Positions 1 to 6,087 of a stretch of DNA of 11,852 nt are shown here, one piece after another (within the stretch, counting starts at the first letter, position 1; each line of letters begins with the position of its first letter). A model generated the notes under the pieces. That model saw only the letters and a list, made by a program, of their open reading frames with translations. It was not told where the DNA came from and did not search any database. This stretch comes from Planctomycetota bacterium (GTDB lineage: Bacteria; Planctomycetota; Phycisphaerae; WQYP01), in the NCBI GenBank assembly GCA_021828935.1, contig JAJZCU010000025.1:1-11852 (forward strand), written 5' to 3'. A program made the position numbers and the translations under genes.

Positions 1-1
1 T

Positions 2-120
2 GATCCCCTGGCTATCGGCGACCTTGGGCCATTCTGGGAGGCGCTGGCCGACCCCAGCGTGGAAAAATATTGCCACGCCGGCGAGCAGGACATCGCCATT
101 GCGTTCGCCGTCGGCAAAAA
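2..120 (+). pseudogene. RNase D (3'-5' exoribonuclease) N-terminal-region fragment
   Basis: Reading from base 2 gives a peptide that begins DPLAIGDLGPFWEAL and continues through LADPSVEKYCHAGEQDIAIAF. This matches the part of RNase D around exonuclease motif II, where E. coli RNase D has a DPLG..DW..L segment, then a DPS..K segment and HAGSED. The Asp of HAGEQD would be the motif II metal ligand. The RNase D-like match stops near base 115-125: the expected following segment with the FDTQ/IDTQ motif is missing, and the frame ends at the TAA at 179-181 after unrelated residues. RNase D is normally about 370-400 residues, so only about 40 are present. The upstream part lies outside the window. 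The fragment overlaps the 5' end of the oxidoreductase frame. It could be a deletion or fusion relic, or a chimeric assembly join. The homology is my recognition of motifs, not a search result. Confidence 0.55.
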
Positions 121-1175
121 TCGGCCAGAAGCTGCGGCTGGCCTTTATCGGTTGCGGGGGCATCAGCGAATTGCACATTAAAACCCTCCAAAAGTTTGCC
201 GATGTGGAAATTGTGGGCGGGGCGGACTTAAATCCCGAACGTCTGGAAGTCATGAAGAACAAATACGGGTTTACCAAGCTGTACAAAGATTATCATGAAA
301 TGCTCAAAGAACTCAAGCCCGCGGCGGTGAGCGTTTGTACGCCCAACGGCGTGCATGCCCCCGCCACGATTGCCGCGCTGGCCGCCGGCGCCCATGTCAT
401 CACCGAAAAGCCCATGGCCATGACGCCCCGTGAATGCCAGGACATGATTGATGCGGCGAAGAAGGCCAACAAGAAATTAGTGGCCGGCTTCCAGTATCGC
501 TACCACCCGGCGACGCAAATGCTGAAGCGCGCCCGCGACGCCGGCGAATTCGGCAATATCATGTTTGTTAAATGCCAGGCGCTGCGCCGCCGCGGCATTC
601 CCAACTGGGGCGTATTTGGCCAAAAGCACCTGCAGGGCGGCGGGCCAATGATTGACATCGGCGTGCATGTCATTGAGATGGCCCACTACGTGATGGGCTC
701 CCCCAGGCCCATTGCCGCCTCTGGGAAAACCTGGACCTATATGGGCAACAAACCCAGTGATGTGGCCAGCCAATGGCCCAACTGGGACTGGAAAACCTAC
801 ACCGTGGAAGACTTGGCGATCGGCCAGATCCGCTTTGAGAATGGCGCACTGATGCAAATCGAAGCCGCCTTTGCGGCACACATTGAAAAAGATGTGTGGA
901 ATTTTTCACTGGTGGGTGACAAGGGCGGCTGCAACTGGGATCCGCCGGCCCTGTTCGCCGACCATTTCGGAACCATGATTAACAGCAAGCCGGCGTTTAT
1001 CGCCGACGGCAATTTCGATTTTCTCTTCCAGCAAAAATTGCGAAATTTTGTGGACGGCTGCCTGACCGGTTCGGCCCTTGAGGCGCCGGGCGAAGCCGGC
1101 ATGGCGGTCCAAAAAATTCTGGATGGCGTATACCGGTCATCGGATGCCGGCGGCAAGGAAGTTGGCATCGAATAA
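24..1175 (+). CDS. Gfo/Idh/MocA-family NAD(P)-dependent oxidoreductase
   Basis: This is a cytosolic sugar or cyclitol dehydrogenase-type protein; the family oxidises or reduces sugar-like substrates using NAD(P). An N-terminal Rossmann fold begins with LAFIGCGGISELH (residues 39-51), followed by an acidic strand end at GGADLNPERL (65-74). The TEKPMAM motif (127-133) carries the conserved Lys of the EKP signature. GGGPMIDIGVHVIEMA (205-220) is the family's catalytic Asp/His helix in the C-terminal alpha/beta domain. The C terminus (GGKEVGIE) is typical. The start is uncertain: the frame opens with TTG at 24, another TTG lies at 99, and no ATG or good ribosome binding site precedes the Rossmann strand. 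The first 33-35 residues are an out-of-frame reading of an RNase D-like sequence, so the native start codon appears to have been lost. The substrate cannot be deduced. Confidence 0.85.
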   Translation: MGHSGRRWPTPAWKNIATPASRTSPLRSPSAKIGQKLRLAFIGCGGISELHIKTLQKFADVEIVGGADLNPERLEVMKNKYGFTKLYKDYHEMLKELKPAAVSVCTPNGVHAPATIAALAAGAHVITEKPMAMTPRECQDMIDAAKKANKKLVAGFQYRYHPATQMLKRARDAGEFGNIMFVKCQALRRRGIPNWGVFGQKHLQGGGPMIDIGVHVIEMAHYVMGSPRPIAASGKTWTYMGNKPSDVASQWPNWDWKTYTVEDLAIGQIRFENGALMQIEAAFAAHIEKDVWNFSLVGDKGGCNWDPPALFADHFGTMINSKPAFIADGNFDFLFQQKLRNFVDGCLTGSALEAPGEAGMAVQKILDGVYRSSDAGGKEVGIE

Positions 1176-1917
1176 CCGCAGGATGGCCGCGGGGGCGGGC
1201 TGTGGCGGGCCCGGTTCGCCGTCGGTGCAAGGTTATAACAAATCCGCGAAATTGTGACACACGTTGCGACGAAACCGCGGATGACGCCGGCGGCGCGGAT
1301 AAGACGACGGATGATGATGCCGCGCGCCCTGGAAAAGGTTGGCGTGGCGAAAAATCCAGCATCCAGCGCGTTGTGAAATAAACTGCAATACCCAAGACAG
1401 TTACTTTTCCAAGCTGCCCCGTCGTATCCGCGTTCATCCGCGCAACCCGCGGCGATTATTTACCGCTGCCTTTTTTGGTTGCGACTCCGCTGCGCTTGAT
1501 CAAAACTGCAACACGCGTCAAGACGGCGCGGATGGGGTGACCTCGCGCCGAGATTCTTTCGTCCGGAGTTCCGGGCCGTATCCGCGCGATTCGGGGGCGC
1601 CTCTGGGCCATCCGCGGGGACCATTTACCGCTACGTTTTCAGTTGCGGCTCGGCTGCGCTAGCCGTCACAACGAAACTGCGGAGTACGCGGATGGCGCGG
1701 ATAACACTGCCGGACGTGCCATCGGGCGCTGCTGCGGTACAGTAACCGCGAATCGGTGTTGGCGGACGATGTGAATCTGGGTAAAATAAATAACCGCCGC
1801 CGCTTGCCTAATTGACGAGTTTGTGAAGAGCGGCGCGAATTTTGCTGCAAAAAATCGGCATGGACTGTCCTTCACGGCGGAATTTACCGATAACACAGGG
1901 GCAAGGGAAGGGAAACT
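1176..1917. repeat. Intergenic region with degenerate direct and inverted repeats
   Basis: I see no convincing gene in these 742 bases. Two diverged direct units can be paired, about 1379-1500 and 1502-1664. Shared blocks appear in the same order: AAACTGCAA(T/C)AC (1380, 1503), CGTATCCGCG (1423, 1577), CATCCGCG (1435, 1609), ATTTACCGCT (1458, 1623) and a 19-mer ending CGCTGCGCT (1478-1496 and 1642-1660, 17/19 identical). A second 34-base unit, at 1269-1302 and 1671-1704, is 28/34 identical and contains CGCGGATAA. It is partly the reverse complement of the TATCCGCG...CATCCGCG segment, so copies lie in both orientations and could fold into hairpins. This looks like a dispersed intergenic repeat family. 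Short reading frames here are rich in Arg, Pro and Ala and look non-coding. Confidence 0.6.
1899..1917 (+). promoter_or_regulatory. Ribosome binding site of the ExeA-like gene
   Basis: The purine-rich run GGGGCAAGGGAAGGGAAACT lies directly before the ATG at 1918. The AAGGGAAGGG core sits about six bases from the start, which supports this ATG as the true start. I did not find a convincing -35/-10 promoter pair upstream. Confidence 0.5.
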
Positions 1918-3414
1918 ATGTACCTTAAGCATTACAACTTGCAGCAGCTTCCGTTCCGCAATAGCCCGGACCCTCGCTTCTTTCTGGAAACCAGCAAGCA
2001 CAATGAGGCCTTGGCCAATCTGGTGTATGCGGTGGAGCAGCGGCGCGGCTTTGTGTTATTAACGGGCGAAATTGGTTCAGGCAAGACGTTGGTCACGCAC
2101 CTGCTGTTGCAACATGTGGAAGACCACGCGTTGGTGGCGCTGATCCGTAACACGCACTTGAACAGCTCGCAGTTGGTGCGCCTGGTTTGTGACGAATTTT
2201 CCGTGCAAACAGGCCCCAGCACGGACAAAGCGTCCATGCTGTTGGCGTTGAATCAATTTCTCATTCAGCAGCTTTCCGAAGACAAACTGGTGGTGATCAT
2301 CATTGATGAAGCCCAGAACCTTTCCGACAAAGTGCTGGAAGAACTGCGCATGTTATCCAACCTGGAGACCAGCAGCGAAAAGCTGTTGCAAATTGTGCTG
2401 GTGGGCCAGCCGGAACTGCGGCAAAAGATTTCGCAGCCGCACTTGGAACAGCTCCGGCAGCGCATCGCACTGAATTATCACTTGGAACCGCTGACCCGTG
2501 AGGAAGTTTCCGGGTACATCGCACACCGGCTGCAGGTGGCCGGCGCGCGGCACAATGTTTTGTTTACGCCCGAAGCGGTCGACAAAATCTTCCGATTTTC
2601 CCGCGGCACCCCACGTATCGTCAATGGCGTATGCGATAACGCATTGCTGTATGGCTTTACCGCCGGCGTGACCACCGTTGACGGCGATTTGGTCGATCGC
2701 GTGCTGCGGCAATCCATGCAATTGGCGCCCCGGCAGCGCGTGGGCCCCATGCGCACCCCAACCTACACGCCGCCCCAGCCCCCGGCCCAGCGGTCCGCCC
2801 CGCAGTCTCCCCAGTTTGATATTGCTAGAAAACCACCGCGTCCGTCCACGGCTTCAGGCATCTTGGGTGGCACGAGCCAGCGGTCGGCAGGGGCTGACAA
2901 TTCGACGGAAAGTTCGTCCGCGAGTTCATCCGGGAAATTAACCGCGGATTCCGCCGGCGATTCGACGAGTTCCGCGACGCTGTCAGCTGCCGATCGCATC
3001 TATATGGAAAGCGAACCGGCCGGGCGCATCGTCATGCCGCCGGCAACCCAGCAATTGGCGGATTCACGAAATGGCGTAGGAATTGGCGCTATCCTTTCAA
3101 CGGCCACGGCCACCGCGCCTGGCGTCCGCAGCGGCGCGACGGGTACTGGTAATGGAAGTGAAATGTTGGCCACCAGTCCGGTGGTCCCGGCAGTTGCGCC
3201 ATCGGCCAGCGCGCCCGCGGACAGTCTTACCGCTGCCGTGGCCAGCGCCGCAGGCTTGAATGGCGCCGGCGCGCTGCTGGAGCCACGGCAACCAAAGCCC
3301 GCGGTTTTACCAACCTTAACCCCCGCTCTTGCCGGGCAGGCACAAGCCGCCCCGGCGGATTCTGTTGTGCTGTGCGTCCCGGCCGAGGCGCTGTTCGGCC
3401 TGCCGCAAATGTGA
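1918..3414 (+). CDS. ExeA/GspA-type AAA ATPase with low-complexity C-terminal tail
   Basis: This is a P-loop ATPase of the ExeA/GspA family. Members power assembly of the type II secretion secretin across peptidoglycan, but many environmental homologues are of unknown use. The N terminus (MYLKHYNLQQLPFRNSPDPRFF) is the family signature. Walker A is GEIGSGKT (residues 50-57) and Walker B with the DEA(Q) box is VVIIIDEAQNL (125-135). The sensor 1 region is QIVLVGQPEL (158-167), and LRQRI (179-183) and RGTPR (229-233) supply arginine finger and sensor 2 type residues. After about residue 268 the protein becomes a 230-residue tail rich in Ala, Pro, Ser and Gly. It has no recognisable peptidoglycan-binding domain and no clear membrane helix, unlike Aeromonas ExeA. 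No secretin or other T2SS gene is in the window. It is transcribed convergently with the deacetylase gene downstream. Confidence 0.88.
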   Translation: MYLKHYNLQQLPFRNSPDPRFFLETSKHNEALANLVYAVEQRRGFVLLTGEIGSGKTLVTHLLLQHVEDHALVALIRNTHLNSSQLVRLVCDEFSVQTGPSTDKASMLLALNQFLIQQLSEDKLVVIIIDEAQNLSDKVLEELRMLSNLETSSEKLLQIVLVGQPELRQKISQPHLEQLRQRIALNYHLEPLTREEVSGYIAHRLQVAGARHNVLFTPEAVDKIFRFSRGTPRIVNGVCDNALLYGFTAGVTTVDGDLVDRVLRQSMQLAPRQRVGPMRTPTYTPPQPPAQRSAPQSPQFDIARKPPRPSTASGILGGTSQRSAGADNSTESSSASSSGKLTADSAGDSTSSATLSAADRIYMESEPAGRIVMPPATQQLADSRNGVGIGAILSTATATAPGVRSGATGTGNGSEMLATSPVVPAVAPSASAPADSLTAAVASAAGLNGAGALLEPRQPKPAVLPTLTPALAGQAQAAPADSVVLCVPAEALFGLPQM

Positions 3415-3495
3415 GTCGGTCAACTGCCGCACCCGGGCGCACGCGGACTATTGGACGTGCCGGCTGCCATTGATGCGCCGCACTGAGCGAAAACC

Positions 3496-3528
3496 CGTTG
3501 ATTTACCGCTACCGCTACAGCGTCAACG
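3496..3528. terminator. Candidate hairpin between convergent genes
   Basis: CGTTGA (3496-3501) pairs with TCAACG (3523-3528), and inside it CGCT (3507-3510) pairs with AGCG (3519-3522). This gives a ten-pair stem with a five-base bulge and an eight-base loop. It lies between the end of the ExeA-like gene and the stop of the deacetylase, overlapping the last codons of the latter. No T run follows on either strand, so an intrinsic terminator is only possible. It also contains ATTTACCGCT, a ten-base word seen in the 1176-1917 repeats. Confidence 0.25.
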
Positions 3529-4204
3529 CGTCAAGGTTCCGCAACCCCGTCATTTCTTTGCTAAAAAATGGCTCCGCGAAGTCGCAGCGGATCGTTCCGC
3601 CGAAGTAGGCGCACAGGTTGGTCACATAGCGTTCCGCGGCGCCGTGGTCGGGGCCGGTGCGGCCGAAGTAAAATTGCGATTGGTATTGCCGCAGTGCCTC
3701 AAGTTTTCGGGGCATTGTGCCGGTGATGTCCACGCAGAATGTGGCCGGAAAATTAAAGCGCAGGTGGGTGCAGAAATAATATAAAACTCGCGGCACGTAC
3801 CAGGGCTCGCCGGGAATGGCGCTTTTGGTAAGCTTGCCATCAAAGCGGGCGTCTTCGGCAATTCGTGTGACGGCCAAATGATCGGGATGGGCGTCTTCAG
3901 GATAGGGTAAGAACAGGATGTCGGGGCGAACGGCGCGATAAATGGCGGCCACGCGGTGGCGGGCATCAAGGCTATGGACTACTTCACGATTTTTAAACCC
4001 GGCCTGCAGACGGTTCACGCCCAGCACATTCGCGGCGGCGGCGGCTTCACGGGCACGAATTTCGGGGTTGCCGAACGGCGTGGGCTCGCCATTGGTGAAA
4101 TCCAGCAACGTTACGCTGTGGCCCTGTTCCACCAGCAGGGCCACCGTGCCGCCCATGGCCAGTTCCTGATCGTCGGGATGCGGACCGGCAATGAGAATTT
4201 GCAT
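3515..4204 (-). CDS. bshB1: PIG-L/LmbE-family deacetylase, BshB1-like
   Basis: This is a zinc-dependent N-acetylglucosaminyl deacetylase of 229 residues, a normal family length. The zinc and catalytic motif PHPDDQE is at residues 8-14, with Asp11 the likely base. The second metal motif, in PEDAHPDHL, is at 102-110. The order of motifs fits BshB1, the enzyme that deacetylates GlcNAc-malate in bacillithiol synthesis: TNGEPTPFGNPEIRAREAA (37-55), then the HPDH motif, then YYFCTHLRFNF, a KLEALRQYQSQF segment and a YFGGTIRCDFAEPFFSKE C-terminal segment. It may instead act on another GlcNAc conjugate, since bshA and bshC are not in the window. The start at 4204 has AAAGG seven bases upstream. It lies 35 bases after the citrate synthase stop on the same strand, so the two are probably one operon. 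It has no signal peptide and should be cytosolic. Confidence 0.85.
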   Translation of the reverse strand: MQILIAGPHPDDQELAMGGTVALLVEQGHSVTLLDFTNGEPTPFGNPEIRAREAAAAANVLGVNRLQAGFKNREVVHSLDARHRVAAIYRAVRPDILFLPYPEDAHPDHLAVTRIAEDARFDGKLTKSAIPGEPWYVPRVLYYFCTHLRFNFPATFCVDITGTMPRKLEALRQYQSQFYFGRTGPDHGAAERYVTNLCAYFGGTIRCDFAEPFFSKEMTGLRNLDALTL

Positions 4205-4239
4205 GGTAAACCTTTGGCGGATGTAGGATCACATAAGTT

Positions 4240-5376
4240 TTAACTGCGTTTGTCCAACGCCACCCAGTGTTCATCCCGGCGCCCGGTGTATTGGGCCCGC
4301 GGACGGATAAGTTTGTTGTTGGAATACTGTTCCAGCACATGGGCCACCCAGCCGCTGGTACGGCTGATCGCGAAGATGGGCGTGAACAAATCGTCGGCAA
4401 TATTTAAGTAGTGGTAGACCGACGCGCTGTAGAAATCAACATTTGGCTTAAGCCCCTTGGCTTCGGTCACCAGTTCTTCAATGGCCACCGACATATTATA
4501 CCAATTTTCCTGGGCGGTAAGTTTGCCCAATTGCCGCGACATTTCACGCAGGTGCTTGGCGCGCGGATCGCCATTTTTATAAACGGCATGGCCAAAGCCC
4601 ATGATTTTTTCGCGGTTGCCCAGCTTCTGCTGAATGTAGGCGCCCACGCGGTCGGGGTTGCCAATTTCGTTGAGCATCTTCATGACCTGCTCATTGGCGC
4701 CTCCGTGCAGCGGGCCTTTTAGGGCACAGATGGCCGCGGTGATGGCGGAGTGTAAATCGGTTTCGGTGGCGGCGGCCACGCGCGCCGTGAACGTGCTGGC
4801 GTTTAATTCGTGGTCCGCATGCAGAATGTAGGCCTTGTCCAAGGCGCGGCTGGAAAGCGGGTCGGGCGCCATGCCGCGCAGCATATAGAGGAAGTTCGCG
4901 GCCAGACCCAAATCCGGCCGGGGCGGAATGGGTTCGCGATTGTTACGGATGCGGTCGTAGGCCGCCACGATGCTGGCAATCTGCCCTTGCAGGCGAATGG
5001 CTTTGCGATGATTGGCCGCCGCGGACATATCTTCGGCTTCGGGATCAAACATGGCCAGGCTGCTTACGGCGGTGCGCAGGCCTTCCATGGGCGTGGTTCG
5101 CCGCGGGAAGGAACGCATCATGTCCAGCAGGCCCTTGGGCAACTGCGCTTCTTCGGCAATCTGCGTGCGCAGATGCGAAAGCTCTTCGCGGTCGGGTAAT
5201 TTATCAAACCATAATAGATGAACAATTTCTTCAAACGTACCGTTCTCGGCAAGTTCATCAATTGGAATGCCGCGGTAAGTTAGCACTCCGTTTTCGATGG
5301 AGCAGATGCTCGACGAGAGCGCAACGACATCGCGTAACCCGGCGGCTGAACCTGTTGATACTGGCATGTCTGACAT
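4240..5376 (-). CDS. gltA: Citrate synthase (type II, short form)
   Basis: This enzyme condenses acetyl-CoA and oxaloacetate to citrate at TCA cycle entry, in the cytosol. With the start at 5376 it has 378 residues, close to the short Bacillus-like citrate synthases. It opens with a conserved block of the form SSICSIENGVLTYRGIPIDE and then FEEIVHLLW. The three catalytic residues are visible: His224 in GPLHGGANE, His263 in MGFGHAVYKNGDPRAK and Asp314 in PNVDFYSA. The substrate-binding HADHELNAST motif is at 186-195. I chose the MSDM start at 5376 because GAGG sits about ten bases upstream and family similarity begins soon after. The frame is open up to 5580, but that 68-residue extension does not resemble the family. 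A 2-methylcitrate synthase activity cannot be excluded from sequence; no prp genes are adjacent. Confidence 0.92.
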   Translation of the reverse strand: MSDMPVSTGSAAGLRDVVALSSSICSIENGVLTYRGIPIDELAENGTFEEIVHLLWFDKLPDREELSHLRTQIAEEAQLPKGLLDMMRSFPRRTTPMEGLRTAVSSLAMFDPEAEDMSAAANHRKAIRLQGQIASIVAAYDRIRNNREPIPPRPDLGLAANFLYMLRGMAPDPLSSRALDKAYILHADHELNASTFTARVAAATETDLHSAITAAICALKGPLHGGANEQVMKMLNEIGNPDRVGAYIQQKLGNREKIMGFGHAVYKNGDPRAKHLREMSRQLGKLTAQENWYNMSVAIEELVTEAKGLKPNVDFYSASVYHYLNIADDLFTPIFAISRTSGWVAHVLEQYSNNKLIRPRAQYTGRRDEHWVALDKRS

Positions 5377-5432
5377 TCTATACAACCTCGCAATAACCTC
5401 GAAGGAAATATCATACACGTAAGCGTCAAAGT

Positions 5433-5459
5433 AGTATATCGATTTGGTCTCGCCGTCAA
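5433..5459 (-). promoter_or_regulatory. Possible sigma70-type promoter for citrate synthase
   Basis: On the minus strand TTGACG (5459-5454) is followed after 15 bases by TATACT (5438-5433), 57 bases before the chosen start. The hexamers are good, but the spacing is shorter than the usual 16-18 bases, so this is only a candidate. Confidence 0.3.
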
Positions 5460-5587
5460 TTGCAGGGGTGGCAAAGTTTTTGAAGGTCCGTGTGAATTTG
5501 TTGGAAATGGCCAGCAGTCGCCGAAAAACGCAAGGTGTATCCATCGCGCACGGCGTCAAAAATTTCAAACCGGTGACCATGTCTGTT

Positions 5588-5611
5588 ATTGAGCGTCAGG
5601 TAGATAATGTC
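5588..5611 (+). repeat. Left terminal inverted repeat
   Basis: This arm starts TTGAGCG and continues with the 17-base block shared with the right arm. Similarity to the right arm stops after base 5611, where a T-rich run (CTTTTTTG) begins. Confidence 0.6.
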
Positions 5612-5795
5612 GCTTTTTTGTTCACCAAGTCAGCTCGGAACAATTAAGAAACCACCGGATCCGCTACCCATCGCGTGCTATCGCGGCCAGCCCGGTGCCC
5701 GTCTGGGTGGCGTTTTACGGCTATTCCCCATTTGTATGCCAACATTTCCTGCAATCCATGCGGCCTCGTTGCTTATTTTAGGCGATACTTTTTGA

Positions 5796-5819
5796 CGACA
5801 TTATCTACCTGAATGTCAA
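5796..5819 (-). repeat. Right terminal inverted repeat
   Basis: Read on the minus strand this starts TTGACAT and continues with the same 17-base block as the left arm, followed by TCAAAAAGT. It lies 268 bases upstream of the hydrolase start. Confidence 0.6.
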
Positions 5820-5821
5820 TA

Positions 5822-6087
5822 GCCGCCCGCGACGGGCGCGCGGCGGCGGCACAATTCCGCGACGTTGCCGGGCCGCCGGTGCGGAACCGTGCCATCGCGC
5901 GGGCGGATGTGCCGCACCCCGTGCCGGCCGATGCGGGTCATAAGCCGCGAGCAGCATGCTTGAAGATCGGCGATTCGTCCGCCCTAATGCCAAAATGCCC
6001 CGCCCGGGTTATAACACCCCTTGCAGGCGCCGCGAAATGGCCGGGGGTAACAAGAATCGGCCGCGTGACGTTTATGAGGAAATTTCT
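5822..6087. other. Upstream region of the GH95-like gene, nothing recognised except the RBS
   Basis: These 266 bases are very GC-rich at first (5822-5935) and contain no gene or promoter that I can support. The reading frame of the hydrolase is open back to 5956, but that stretch has no signal peptide character. GAGGA at 6076-6080, seven bases before the ATG at 6088, is a good ribosome binding site and decides the start. Confidence 0.5.

Larger units (their letters stand above)
5586..5821. mobile_element. MITE-like element with 24-bp terminal inverted repeats and TA flanks
   Basis: The left arm 5588-5611 and the reverse complement of 5796-5819 match at 21 of 24 positions. Both start TTGA, have a variable triplet (GCG or CAT) and then share the 17-base block TCAGGTAGATAATGTCG exactly. 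The dinucleotide TA lies directly outside each end (5586-5587 and 5820-5821), as expected for a TA target duplication of the kind made by IS630/Tc1-mariner transposases. The 184-base interior has no transposase gene, so this would be a non-autonomous element. Each arm can also form a small hairpin: AGCG/CGCT in the left arm and TTGAC/GTCAA or GACATT/AATGTC in the right arm. A pair of oppositely oriented regulator sites is the alternative reading. The family assignment is inference. Confidence 0.5.

Noticed and set aside
477..881. Antisense frame of 134 codons within the oxidoreductase
   Set aside because: It has composition typical of a reverse-strand shadow and no family match, while the plus strand has clear conserved motifs.
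1339..1662. 107-codon open frame in the repeat-rich gap
   Set aside because: It consists of the degenerate repeat units themselves, lacks a ribosome binding site and has no protein-like pattern.
3415..3486. In-frame continuation of the ExeA-like gene past its TGA for 23 codons
   Set aside because: The extra residues match nothing known to me, and no readthrough signal is visible, so the TGA at 3412-3414 is taken as the real stop.
5377..5580. 68-residue N-terminal extension of citrate synthase
   Set aside because: It does not resemble citrate synthases, it contains a plausible promoter, and a GAGG ribosome binding site precedes the internal ATG at 5376.
5586..5821. Integron attC site or paired attachment sites
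   Set aside because: The arms lack the GTTRRRY/RYYYAAC core sites, no integrase is near, and TA flanks plus terminal inverted repeats fit a MITE better.
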